Assembly (NCBI GenBank): GCA_903840415.1
Contig: CAIMFY010000014.1
Span: 44,114 to 108,113 of the forward strand
From: an uncultured Opitutia bacterium
Lineage (GTDB): Bacteria; Verrucomicrobiota; Verrucomicrobiia; Opitutales; Opitutaceae
Direction: 5' to 3'
DNA length: 64,000 bases
In this document: one piece after another, positions 18,235-26,797 of the stretch
How the letters are laid out: every line of letters begins with the position of its first letter
Position numbering within the stretch: the stretch's first letter is position 1
Notes under the pieces: generated by a model
Told to the model about the DNA's origin: nothing
What the model saw: only the letters and a program-made list of their open reading frames with translations
Database searches by the model: none
Translations under genes and position numbers: made by a program

Positions 18235-18747
18235 TCACTTCTGCTCCACACGGTTCTTCAGAAAGGCGAGCACGTCCTGAAATTTCGCCCGGTTCGCCTC
18301 ATCGGCTGAAACCAAGTGTTCGTGCGCCTCCAAGACCATCCGGGCATTTTCCAGTTCGGTGTGATTCGCGACCTGGAGCGGCGTGTTGCACTGGTCGAAG
18401 CACAGCGGTTTGTCCCCGGCATCGACAATCAGCAAGCGGTGGAGGCCGAGATTGCGAATCAACTCCAAATTGCGCTGACCCACGCGAGCCAACACGAGGC
18501 TGCCGGGGGTCGCGGACTTTTTCAGCTCCAGCGCCGCGCCGGCAATCACACCCAAAAACGTGCTGTCCATGCTGGCGCAATTTTGGAAATCGACCACGAA
18601 GCGGCTCTTACCCTGTCGGAGCAACTCAGCGATAAAATCACGCAGACAGGCACTGTTCTGAAAACATGCGCGGCCCTCGATTCGGATGACCACCGGATCG
18701 GAATAGGCATCGACAAGATAGACAGGCTTGTTGGCGACTTCAGGCAT
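18235..18747 (-). CDS. STAS-domain anti-anti-sigma-like protein
   Basis: A 170-residue protein with a STAS fold over residues 15-115. The phospho-site region is CASMDSTFLGVIAG, where the Ser after Asp is the usual regulatory residue. After the STAS domain there is a helical tail of about 45 residues (NARMVLEAHEHLVSADEANR). It is the natural partner of the SpoIIE-type phosphatase just downstream. Together they form two parts of a partner-switching module whose kinase or anti-sigma component is elsewhere. Confidence 0.85.
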   Translation of the reverse strand: MPEVANKPVYLVDAYSDPVVIRIEGRACFQNSACLRDFIAELLRQGKSRFVVDFQNCASMDSTFLGVIAGAALELKKSATPGSLVLARVGQRNLELIRNLGLHRLLIVDAGDKPLCFDQCNTPLQVANHTELENARMVLEAHEHLVSADEANRAKFQDVLAFLKNRVEQK

Positions 18748-18869
18748 GAATCAGTATTGGAAAAATCGGCGTGAATCGGTGCAACTAAAGGTGAACGGAT
18801 TAGGCCGCTCGGCAAGCGCGCGGCGGCACAGGCTTGGGAAATTCTTAGGCGGCACGAGGGGCACCGCCC

Positions 18870-18886
18870 GCAGAACTCAGTTCTGC
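18870..18886 (-). terminator. Hairpin overlapping the acnA stop
   Basis: GCAGAACT and AGTTCTGC form a perfect 8-base inverted repeat around one central base, spanning the acnA stop codon. The loop is too short for all eight pairs to form, so about six would. There is no T run. It is a possible transcript-end or 3' stability element. Confidence 0.4.
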
Positions 18887-21573
18887 GCTACGATTTGCCG
18901 TAACACGTAGGGCAGGATGCCGCCGTGCTGGTAGTAATCGATTTCGATCGGCGTATCGATGCGGCAGCGGACCAGGACGTTTTCGACCGCGCCGTCCTTG
19001 CGCGTAATCTTCAACGTGAGGTCCTGCTGCGGCTTGATGTCGGCGGTCAGGCCGACGACGTCGTATGCCTCAGTGCCATCGAGCTTCAGCGTCTGGGCGG
19101 TCGTGCCGTCCTTGAACTGGAGGGGAAGCACGCCCATGCCGACGAGGTTGGAGCGGTGGATGCGCTCGAAGCTCTGCGCGACGACGACTTTCACGCCGAG
19201 GAGATTCGTGCCTTTCGCGGCCCAGTCGCGCGATGAACCGGTGCCGTATTCCTGGCCGGCGAGAACGATGAGTGGCGTGCCGTTCTTCTGGTGTGCGATG
19301 GACGCGTCGTAGATCGAGGTCTCAACGCCGTCGGGCCCGATCGTGTTGCCGCCTTCCTTGCCACCGAGCATGAGGTTCTTGATGCGGACGTTGGCGAAGG
19401 TGCCGCGCGTCATGATGCGGTCGTTGCCGCGGCGCGAGCCGTAGGAATTGAAATCTTCAAACGCGACGCCGTTCTCGAGGAGGAATTTCCCAGCAGGCGC
19501 GCTCTTCTTGATCGCGCCGGCAGGTGAAATGTGATCGGTCGTGACGGAGTCGCCAAAGATGCCGAGCGCGCGGGCGCCGGTGATCGGTTTGATGGCACTG
19601 GGGGTCATCGAGAAGTTCGTGAAGAACGGCGGCTCCTGGATGTAGGTCGACTTCACGTCGAACTCGTAAACGTTGCCCACGGACGACGGGATTTCGTTCC
19701 ACTTTGGGTTCTGCGCGGCGAAGTTCTTGTAGAGCTTGCGGAAGACTTCCGGTTTGAGCGCGGACTGCATGGCGTCGCGGACTTCCGCGAGCGTCGGCCA
19801 AATATCGGCGAGATAAACCAGCTGGCCGTCCTTGCCCGTGCCAAGCGGTTCGCACGAAAGATCGAGATCGACGCGGCCGGCGAGCGCGAACGCGACGACG
19901 AGCGGCGGCGACATCAGGAAGTTCGATTTCACGTTCTGGTGCACGCGCGCCTCGAAGTTGCGGTTGCCCGAAAGAACCGACGCGGTGATGAGGTCGTTCT
20001 TTACGATGGCATCCTCAAGGTTCGCGTCGAGCGGACCGGAGTTGCCGATGCACGTCGTGCAGCCGTAGCCCACCGTGTTAAATCGAAGCTTGTTCAGGTA
20101 GGGCGTGAGACCGGTCTTCTTGAGATAGTCGGTCACGACGCGAGAACCGGGTGCGAGTGAGGCCTTCACGGCCGGGTTCACCTTCAGACCTTTTTCGACT
20201 GCCTTCTTGGCGAGCAGACCGGCGGCGAGCATCACGCTTGGGTTGGAGGTGTTCGTGCAACTCGTGATGGCGGCGATGACGACGGAGCCGCTGGCAAGCT
20301 TGGCCTTCTTCTTGGAGACCATTTCGACCTTCACCGACTTTGAGAAGCCGGCTCGCGCTTTGCCGAAACCATTTTCGGTGACCGGCCGTTGATACGCCGC
20401 GAAAAACTCGCGCTGCAAATTCGGCAGCTCGATCCGGTCTTGTGGGCGCTTCGGGCCGGCGACGCTCGGAACCACCGTCGCGAGATCGAGTGCGAGGTCT
20501 TGCGAGTAGTCGATAGCACCCGGGGCCGGGATACCCCACAGGCCCTGCGCCTGATAGTAGGCCTCGTAAAGCGCGACCTGCTTTTCGTCACGTCCGGTGG
20601 CGCGGAGATAATTCGAGCACTCCGCGTCGATCGGGAAGAAGCCCATCGTCGCGCCGTATTCCGGCGCCATGTTGGCAATCGTCGCGCGGTCGACGACGGG
20701 GAGCGCGGCAGCACCGGGGCCGTAGAACTCGACGAATTTGCCGACGACCTTCGCCTTGCGCAGTTGCTGCGTGAGCGTGAGCGCGAGGTCGGTCGCGGTG
20801 ACGCCTTCGCGCAGCGCGCCGGTGAGGTGCACGCCGACGACGTCGGGCGTGAGGAAATAGACCGGCTGGCCCAGCATGCCCGCCTCGGCTTCAATGCCGC
20901 CGACGCCCCAGCCCACGATGCCGAGGCCGTTGATCATCGTCGTGTGCGAGTCGGTTCCGACGAGCGTATCGGGATAGTAGACATTGCCCGCGTTGAGCAC
21001 GCCTTTCGCGAGATACTCGAGATTCACCTGGTGGACGATGCCGATACCCGGCGGGACCACCTTGAAAGTGTCGAACGCCTGCATGCCCCACTTCAAAAAC
21101 TGGTAGCGCTCACGGTTGCGCGAAAATTCCAACTCAAGGTTCTTCGCGAGCGCCGCGGCATCGCCCGCGAAATCCACCTGCACCGAATGATCGACCACGA
21201 GATCGACCGGCACGAGCGGCTCGATGATCTTCGGGTTCTTGCCCATGCGCGCGACTGCCGAGCGCATCGCCGCGAGATCGACGAGCAGCGGCACGCCGGT
21301 GAAGTCCTGCAGCACGATGCGAGCGACGACGAAGGGAATCTCCTCCGTGCGCGGCGACTTCGCGCCCCAGCCCGCGAGGTCGCGAATGGCGCCCTCGGCC
21401 ACGCGCTTGCCGTCGCAGTTGCGCAGCAAGGATTCGAGCACCAGCCGGATCGAGACCGGCAGGCGCGAGACCTTGAAGCCGGCCGCCTCAAGCGCGGGTA
21501 GCGAGTAAAACTGGTGCGACGCGCCGTTGGCGGAAAACGTCTGCAGCGTGTTGAAGGGGTTTGGGAGGGACAT
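18877..21573 (-). CDS. acnA: Aconitate hydratase AcnA
   Basis: Aconitase interconverts citrate and isocitrate in the TCA cycle with a 4Fe-4S cluster. It has 898 residues, typical of the AcnA/IRP1 type. Cluster cysteines are in [13 protein letters not shown] and [28 protein letters not shown] and the C-terminal swivel-domain motifs [13 protein letters not shown] and [16 protein letters not shown] are all present. The ATG at 21573 is immediately preceded on its own strand by five AAATNNA heptamers, which replace the usual ribosome-binding site. Confidence 0.97.
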   Translation of the reverse strand: MSLPNPFNTLQTFSANGASHQFYSLPALEAAGFKVSRLPVSIRLVLESLLRNCDGKRVAEGAIRDLAGWGAKSPRTEEIPFVVARIVLQDFTGVPLLVDLAAMRSAVARMGKNPKIIEPLVPVDLVVDHSVQVDFAGDAAALAKNLELEFSRNRERYQFLKWGMQAFDTFKVVPPGIGIVHQVNLEYLAKGVLNAGNVYYPDTLVGTDSHTTMINGLGIVGWGVGGIEAEAGMLGQPVYFLTPDVVGVHLTGALREGVTATDLALTLTQQLRKAKVVGKFVEFYGPGAAALPVVDRATIANMAPEYGATMGFFPIDAECSNYLRATGRDEKQVALYEAYYQAQGLWGIPAPGAIDYSQDLALDLATVVPSVAGPKRPQDRIELPNLQREFFAAYQRPVTENGFGKARAGFSKSVKVEMVSKKKAKLASGSVVIAAITSCTNTSNPSVMLAAGLLAKKAVEKGLKVNPAVKASLAPGSRVVTDYLKKTGLTPYLNKLRFNTVGYGCTTCIGNSGPLDANLEDAIVKNDLITASVLSGNRNFEARVHQNVKSNFLMSPPLVVAFALAGRVDLDLSCEPLGTGKDGQLVYLADIWPTLAEVRDAMQSALKPEVFRKLYKNFAAQNPKWNEIPSSVGNVYEFDVKSTYIQEPPFFTNFSMTPSAIKPITGARALGIFGDSVTTDHISPAGAIKKSAPAGKFLLENGVAFEDFNSYGSRRGNDRIMTRGTFANVRIKNLMLGGKEGGNTIGPDGVETSIYDASIAHQKNGTPLIVLAGQEYGTGSSRDWAAKGTNLLGVKVVVAQSFERIHRSNLVGMGVLPLQFKDGTTAQTLKLDGTEAYDVVGLTADIKPQQDLTLKITRKDGAVENVLVRCRIDTPIEIDYYQHGGILPYVLRQIVAQN

Positions 21574-21608
21574 GGAATTTTCGATTTTAGATTTTGGATT
21601 TTCGATTT
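21574..21608 (-). repeat. Five perfect tandem heptamers abutting the acnA start
   Basis: On the minus strand the 35 bases read AAATCGA, AAATCCA, AAATCTA, AAATCGA, AAATTCC and then the acnA ATG. It is the cleanest copy of the repeat type found at 4460, 13941 and 14045. It occupies the place where a Shine-Dalgarno sequence would be expected, so it may influence acnA translation. Confidence 0.85.
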
Positions 21609-21635
21609 AGGAAATCCAATGCCGCGCGCGACGGA

Positions 21636-22109
21636 TTAATTCGCGAGTGCCGCTTTGACCGCAGCGAAATTCGGCAAATCTTTCGGTGTCGCGGTCTGCT
21701 CGGCGTATTTCACTACGCCGTCCTTGCCGATGACGAACGCCGCCCGGGCACTCGTGTCGCCGACGCCTGCGAGCATCGGAAAGAGCACATCGTAGGCTTT
21801 GGTGACGGATTTGTTGAGATCGCTGGCGAGGGTGATAGTGATCTTGTTGGCCTTGGCCCAGGCTTCCTGCGTGAAAGGACTGTCCACGCTGATGGCGATC
21901 ACATTGGCGCCGAGCGCCTCATATTCGGCGAGTCCGCTGGTCTGGTCGCACATTTCCTGCGTGCAGACGCCAGTGTAGGCCAACGGGAAAAAGAGCAGCA
22001 CGGTCTGCTTCTTGCCAAAGTTGTCGCTCAGTTTGATGTCTTTAAGACCATCAGCGGCTTTGGATTTGAGGGTAAAGTCGGGAGCTTTGGAGCCAACAGC
22101 GATAGGCAT
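21636..22109 (-). CDS. Peroxiredoxin (AhpC/TSA superfamily)
   Basis: A 157-residue thiol peroxidase that reduces hydrogen peroxide or organic peroxides. The peroxidatic Cys lies in the classical context FFPLAYTGVCTQEMC. The second Cys five residues later and the SVDSPFTQEAWAKAN and DGVVKYAEQ segments match BCP/AhpE-like peroxiredoxins. The ATG at 22109 (PIAVGSKAPDFTL) is chosen, since the upstream extension to 22211 has no similarity. It is divergent from tyrS across a 203-base gap in which I see no further feature. Confidence 0.92.
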   Translation of the reverse strand: MPIAVGSKAPDFTLKSKAADGLKDIKLSDNFGKKQTVLLFFPLAYTGVCTQEMCDQTSGLAEYEALGANVIAISVDSPFTQEAWAKANKITITLASDLNKSVTKAYDVLFPMLAGVGDTSARAAFVIGKDGVVKYAEQTATPKDLPNFAAVKAALAN

Positions 22110-22312
22110 GGGAGGATGGATTTGGATTGGTTTGAGTTGGGAACGACTTCCCGGGCGATGGTCGCCCGGGATTGGAAGGACCAAGTTGAGCCGCCACCCG
22201 CGCTGCGGCAAATTGTTTTTCCCGAAAGCAGGGGCATTACTATTTTGGGAGTCTGCGTCATTAGAAACGCTCTTGCACGCCCGCCGCCCCGCCTCGTTTA
22301 CTGCCTGCTCCG

Positions 22313-23584
22313 ATGACCATCCTCGACGAACTCCGCTGGCGCGGCCTGCTGGCCGACTGCACCGACCTCGAAGCGCTCGCCCAGCGCCTCGCCTCAGGCC
22401 CGGTGACGCTCTATTGCGGCTTCGATCCGACCGCCGATTCGCTCCATGTCGGCCACCTCGTCGGGCAGCTCACGCTGCGGCGGTTTCAGCTCGCCGGACA
22501 CGTGCCGATCGCGCTCGCCGGCGGCGCCACTGGCATGGTCGGCGATCCGTCCGGAAAATCTGCGGAACGCAACCTCCTCACGCGCGAGCAACTCTCCCAC
22601 AACGTCGCGTGCATCAAGGACCAACTCGCCCGGCTGCTCGACTTCCATCGCCCCGGAAACCCCGCGCAACTCGTGGACAACGCCGACTGGACCGCGCCCG
22701 TCCACCTTCTCGATTTTCTCCGCGACATCGGAAAGCACTTTTCGCTGAACGTCATGCTCGCGAAGGATTCGGTGAAATCCCGCCTCGGCAGCGACAGCGG
22801 CATCAGTTTCACCGAATTCAGCTACCAGCTGCTGCAGGCAAATGATTTCTTCCACTTGCGTCAGGCCTTCGGCTGCGAACTGCAGATCGGCGGCTCCGAC
22901 CAGTGGGGCAACATCACTGCCGGCACTGATCTCATCCGTAAAAAGCTCGGCGCGCCCGCCTGGGGCTGGACGTTCCCTCTCATCACGAAAGCCGACGGCA
23001 CGAAGTTCGGCAAAACCGAGGGCGGCTCTATCTGGCTCGATCCGAAAAAGACGAGTCCCTACCGCTTCTACCAATTCTTTGTGAACACGGAGGACGCCAA
23101 AGTCTCCGAGTATCTGCGGAAATTTACGTTCCTCTCGCAGACTGAAATCGAAGCCCTCGAAGCGCAGCACACCGCCAATCCCGGCGCCCGCGAAGCGCAC
23201 AAGGCCTTAGCGCGCGAAGTCACAGCGCTCGTCCATGGCGCCGAAGCGCTCACGACCGCGGTGAAGGCGAGCGAGATTCTCTTCGGCGGATCACTCGACG
23301 GCGTGACTGAGGAGATATTCAACGACGTCGTCGGCGAAGTCCCGACCAAAGACTTCGAGCCAGCCAAACTCGCCGCACCCGGAACCTCGATCCTCGACTT
23401 GCTCGTTCACGCCGGCCTATGCCCCTCGCGCGGCCAGGCGAAGAAAGACCTCGAAGGCGGCGGCATCTATCTGAACAACCTCCGCGTCGCCGAAGTCGCC
23501 CGCGTCGTCACGACGACCGATCAGCTCTTTGGAAAATATCTGCTCCTGCGCAAAGGGAAGCGAACGTATGCGGTGCTGCGGTAG
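22313..23584 (+). CDS. tyrS: Tyrosyl-tRNA synthetase
   Basis: A class I synthetase that charges tRNA-Tyr. It has 423 residues. The HIGH-type signature is GFDPTADSLHVGHLVG, the tyrosine pocket includes EFSYQLLQANDF and GGSDQWGNI, and the KMSKS-type loop is KFGKTEGG. A C-terminal S4 RNA-binding domain (SRGQAKKDLEGGGIYLNN) completes the usual architecture. The gene stands alone, convergent with opcA. Confidence 0.97.
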   Translation: MTILDELRWRGLLADCTDLEALAQRLASGPVTLYCGFDPTADSLHVGHLVGQLTLRRFQLAGHVPIALAGGATGMVGDPSGKSAERNLLTREQLSHNVACIKDQLARLLDFHRPGNPAQLVDNADWTAPVHLLDFLRDIGKHFSLNVMLAKDSVKSRLGSDSGISFTEFSYQLLQANDFFHLRQAFGCELQIGGSDQWGNITAGTDLIRKKLGAPAWGWTFPLITKADGTKFGKTEGGSIWLDPKKTSPYRFYQFFVNTEDAKVSEYLRKFTFLSQTEIEALEAQHTANPGAREAHKALAREVTALVHGAEALTTAVKASEILFGGSLDGVTEEIFNDVVGEVPTKDFEPAKLAAPGTSILDLLVHAGLCPSRGQAKKDLEGGGIYLNNLRVAEVARVVTTTDQLFGKYLLLRKGKRTYAVLR

Positions 23585-23594
23585 GGCAAGTCCT

Positions 23595-23615
23595 TTCGCC
23601 AAAAACCGCGGCGAA
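23595..23615 (+). terminator. Hairpin between convergent tyrS and opcA
   Basis: TTCGCC and GGCGAA form a 6-pair stem with a 9-base loop in the 34-base gap between two convergent stops. It could act for either strand. It is weak, with no clear T tract. Confidence 0.3.
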
Positions 23616-23618
23616 TGA

Positions 23619-24611
23619 TCAATTAAACATCGCTTCGCTCAACGCCGCATCGGGCGCCAGCAGGCTCACACTCGCTACCAGCGTTGTGCGCCCTCCGCCA
23701 AAATCTGCTTCGAACGAGGCAAAGCCCGATCGTAGATCGCCTGTCCACCGGAAGTATTTCTTCCGGTCTGCATAGTCGAAGTGCACGCCTAGATTTCCTC
23801 CGACATCCACCGGCAGTGGTGCCGTGATAAACCGCACGCCGGCGGCGACAGCTCCGCACGCATTCAGACGGCGCTCAAGCCACGCCAGCAAAATCCGGCT
23901 CTCCGCCGTCCGCTCCGCGTCATGCCCGACTGTCACCGCCCGTAGTCCGCTTACCAGATTTTCCGGAGCGTAGCCCGAAAGAAACTGTCCAATCGTTTGC
24001 CGCACCGGGAGCAGTCGCGAGTAAACGAGATCGCGCAAAACATGGGGATTCGGCCACGGAAACGTGAACGCGTCCTCCGGCGCGATCGCGCTGTCGATCA
24101 TCACGCGTTTCGCGCGGCTCAGCAAGTAGCGGTAGTCGGCAAGTCGGGCACTCGCGGAAAATCGATGCGCCCAGTAATACAGCGGCAGATCCGTGGAGAG
24201 GCAGATCGATACCTGACTCTCGAGAAACTGCCGCACGCGGCGCGGATAGCACAGCACGACAAACTCCACGCAGCGCTTGTCGCCCTTCGATTTGCCGAGA
24301 AAACATTCGCCATAAATCTTCGCGCGCATCTCCGTCGCCGGATCGTCGTCGGGCAGCGGACACAGCACCACGATGCGGCTCGGATAGCGTTTAGAAAATT
24401 CCTCCACCGTGCGAAACTGCTCCCCAGCGTCTTCGACCGTCGTGCGGAGCCCAAGGTGCAACACGAAATTTACCTGCGTTGCCTTGGCGTCGTCGGCCTC
24501 AATCGTCGGCTCGCCGCTAGTTCCGACAGTCGTCCAGAGTTCGGCTAGGCGCTTGGAGATTGCGCCAACCGGAACTTCGATTCCGGGCAGTGCGTCAAAA
24601 ATGGCGGCCAT
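23619..24611 (-). CDS. opcA: Glucose-6-phosphate dehydrogenase assembly protein OpcA
   Basis: OpcA is a non-catalytic partner that activates or assembles glucose-6-phosphate dehydrogenase. The 330-residue protein carries an N-terminal helical part and family-like segments (QVNFVLHLG, PSRIVVLCPLPDDDP, SICLSTDLPLYYWAHR, RAKRVMIDSA). It lies 24 bases downstream of zwf on the same strand, the arrangement seen in cyanobacteria and actinobacteria. The neighbourhood gives most of the confidence. Confidence 0.88.
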   Translation of the reverse strand: MAAIFDALPGIEVPVGAISKRLAELWTTVGTSGEPTIEADDAKATQVNFVLHLGLRTTVEDAGEQFRTVEEFSKRYPSRIVVLCPLPDDDPATEMRAKIYGECFLGKSKGDKRCVEFVVLCYPRRVRQFLESQVSICLSTDLPLYYWAHRFSASARLADYRYLLSRAKRVMIDSAIAPEDAFTFPWPNPHVLRDLVYSRLLPVRQTIGQFLSGYAPENLVSGLRAVTVGHDAERTAESRILLAWLERRLNACGAVAAGVRFITAPLPVDVGGNLGVHFDYADRKKYFRWTGDLRSGFASFEADFGGGRTTLVASVSLLAPDAALSEAMFN

Positions 24612-24635
24612 GATTCAACGGTAGCGGCAACGCGC

Positions 24636-26174
24636 TTAAGGCTGGCGCCAGACATGGCCATTTTTCGCCAGGAGTGCATCACCCGTCGCCGGACCCCACG
24701 ATCCGGCCGCATAGGCATCCATGCCTTCGCGGCCCGCCGCGGCCCACGACTCCAGAACCGGCGTATAAAGTTGCCACGACGCCAGCGCCTCGTCGCCGCG
24801 GATGAAAAGCGTGCCGTCGCCGATCATCGCGTCGAGCACGAGCCGCTCGTAAGCCTCGGGCGTGTTGGAGCCAAACGTCGTCGCGTAACGGAAATTCATC
24901 TTCACCGGCTGCGTGCGCGTATCGAGACCCGGCACTTTCGTGTTGAGGATCAAACTCAGTCCTTCGTCGGGTTGGATTTGAAACGACAGCGTGTTGGCCG
25001 CGATGTCGAAGCGGCCGCTTCCGGCGAACAACGTGCCCGGCGGGCACTTGAAGTTGATCGCGATCTCGGAGACGCGCCGCGCCATGCGTTTCCCTGAACG
25101 CAGGTAAAACGGCACGCCCTGCCAGCGCCAGTTATTGATCGAGAGCCGGATGGCGGCAAACGTCTCCGTCGCCGACTGCGGCGCGATGCCCTCTTCCTCA
25201 AGGTAACCCTTGGCCGCCTTGCCGCCCATCATGCCAGCGGCGTATTGGGCGCGCGCCACGTCACCGCCAGGCCCCAGTGCTAGCGGCTGGATCGCCTTCA
25301 GCAATTTCACTTTCTCGTCGCGGATCGACTCGGCGTCGAGCGACACGGGCGGCTCCATCGCGGTGAGTGCGACCAACTGCATCGTGTGATTTTGAATCAT
25401 GTCGCGCAGGCAGCCACTCTGCTCGTAATAGCCGCCGCGTTTTTCGACGCCCACTTCCTCGGCCACCGTGATCTGGACGCTGTCGATGAAGTTGCGGTTC
25501 CACAGCGGCTCAAAAATCGCGTTAGCGAACCGCTGCACCAGCAAATCCTGCACCGTCTCCTTCCCGAGATAATGATCGATGCGGTAAACCTGATGCTCCT
25601 CAAACACCGAGCGAATCGTCTCGTTCAGCGCGCGGGCGGAGGCGAGATCCTTACCGAATGGTTTCTCGATGATCACTTTCGAGTGGTGCGGCAGGCCGAG
25701 GTGTTTAGCGGCCAGGCCGCTCGCGCCGAGATTCAGCAGAATCGGCGTGAAGACCGACGGCGGTGTCGAAATGTAGAACAGCCGCTGCACGTCGCGCCCG
25801 ATCTGTCGCTCCAACTCGTCAATGTGCGCGGCGAGTTTGTCGAAGGCCGGCTTCTCGTCGTAACCGCCCGCGACGTAGCTCGTGCGACGGGCGAGGCGCG
25901 ACCACACGTCGGCGTTGAGTTCTCGGCGCGAAAATTCCTTGATCGCATCCGACGCCAGCGCGCGAAACTCGTCGTCGGGAATCGGCTTGCGGCCGTAGCC
26001 GACGAGGTAGAAATCGGCCGGGAGCAAGTTGTCGAAACCGAGGTTGTAAACCGCTGGGATGAGCTTGCGGGCCGTGAGATCGCCGGACGCACCGAAGATG
26101 ACGACCACGGTCGGAGGCGCACCGCGATGCTTACTGAGACCGTGCAGAAACGGATGACGTTGGGTTTCGGCCAT
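24636..26174 (-). CDS. zwf: Glucose-6-phosphate 1-dehydrogenase
   Basis: Oxidises glucose 6-phosphate to 6-phosphogluconolactone, making NADPH for the oxidative pentose-phosphate branch. It has 512 residues. The cofactor fold is VVIFGASGDLTARKLIPA, and the active-site signature is RIDHYLGKETVQDLLVQRF (catalytic His and Lys). VQITVAEEVGVEKRGGYYE and PFYLRSGKRMA also match. The ATG at 26174 starts AETQRHPFLHGLSKH. A perfect 7-base inverted repeat lies just upstream. opcA follows, forming a two-gene operon. Confidence 0.97.
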   Translation of the reverse strand: MAETQRHPFLHGLSKHRGAPPTVVVIFGASGDLTARKLIPAVYNLGFDNLLPADFYLVGYGRKPIPDDEFRALASDAIKEFSRRELNADVWSRLARRTSYVAGGYDEKPAFDKLAAHIDELERQIGRDVQRLFYISTPPSVFTPILLNLGASGLAAKHLGLPHHSKVIIEKPFGKDLASARALNETIRSVFEEHQVYRIDHYLGKETVQDLLVQRFANAIFEPLWNRNFIDSVQITVAEEVGVEKRGGYYEQSGCLRDMIQNHTMQLVALTAMEPPVSLDAESIRDEKVKLLKAIQPLALGPGGDVARAQYAAGMMGGKAAKGYLEEEGIAPQSATETFAAIRLSINNWRWQGVPFYLRSGKRMARRVSEIAINFKCPPGTLFAGSGRFDIAANTLSFQIQPDEGLSLILNTKVPGLDTRTQPVKMNFRYATTFGSNTPEAYERLVLDAMIGDGTLFIRGDEALASWQLYTPVLESWAAAGREGMDAYAAGSWGPATGDALLAKNGHVWRQP

Positions 26175-26181
26175 GGGATTA

Positions 26182-26198
26182 GGAGAAAAAGTTTCTCC
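26182..26198 (-). promoter_or_regulatory. Inverted repeat just upstream of zwf
   Basis: GGAGAAA and TTTCTCC form a 7-pair stem with a 3-base loop, 8 bases before the zwf ATG and after the broken yraN. It could be a weak terminator for yraN or a translation-modulating hairpin over the zwf start region. Confidence 0.3.
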
Positions 26199-26251
26199 GC
26201 CCCACGTGGAAGCGACGCAAGGGAAATGCGGCCCAGAGCCCGTGCCTCACC

Positions 26252-26681
26252 TCACGCGCGAAAATTTTTCGCGAAGAGCGGAATGTTTTCGAAGTGCCAC
26301 ACCTCAGGTAACCCCGATGCGTTTTCAGCCGGCGTCGCAACCTCGACGATATCAAATCGCACCGTCAGCGGTTTCGTACGCAACCCGCGCAGGTAGGCCT
26401 CCGCCGTTCGGCGCACCACGCGCTTTTCCTTTCATCCACGGCATAGTAGCCGGGAACGAGTGCGCCGGCGGCGCGAGTCTTCACCTCGACAAACACCAGG
26501 GCGTCGCCATCGCGCGCCACCAGGTCGCTTTCATCGCGGCGATCGTGCGGGCTGCGCCAGTTGCGCGCCACGATGGTGAAGCCGCGCTCACGCTCCAGCC
26601 AGGCGGCGGCAACCTGCTGGCCGCGGTCGCCAGTGGGTGTGCGCCACGCCGTCCGAAAAATCGCTGAAACCAGTTGAACAT
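26252..26681 (-). pseudogene. YraN (UPF0102) family protein, broken by two single-base frameshifts
   Basis: Three reading-frame pieces together give a complete YraN protein. Piece one starts at ATG 26681 ([16 protein letters not shown]). Piece two continues in another frame with [17 protein letters not shown] and the core [19 protein letters not shown]. Piece three resumes with [24 protein letters not shown] and VWHFENIPLF, ending at TGA 26254-26252. Both breaks equal loss of one base in a homopolymer: CCC at 26635-26637 and the run of four A (minus strand) at 26424-26427. YraN proteins resemble Holliday-junction-type nucleases and their role is unsettled. Either the gene is recently inactivated or the assembly has homopolymer errors. 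Confidence 0.85.
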
Positions 26682-26797
26682 GGAGTTTGCGCAATCCCCG
26701 CGCGAAGTTAGGTGTTAATCGCCCGGAATTCTCATTGCGAGTCTCGGCACCCGCTGGCAACTCCAGATCGTCCAATCCCTTTTCCTCCGCGTCCATC

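Noticed and set aside
20389..21501. A 370-residue frame antisense to acnA
   Set aside because: Composition-driven shadow of a conserved gene; Arg/Glu/Asp-rich with no motif.
22110..22145. T/G-rich stretch upstream of the peroxiredoxin as another heptamer repeat
   Set aside because: The units do not fit the AAATNNA register; similarity is only compositional.
26424..26427. Programmed -1 frameshift in yraN
   Set aside because: The run of four A is not part of an in-phase X-XXY-YYZ slippery site, and a second unrelated frameshift exists in the same gene.
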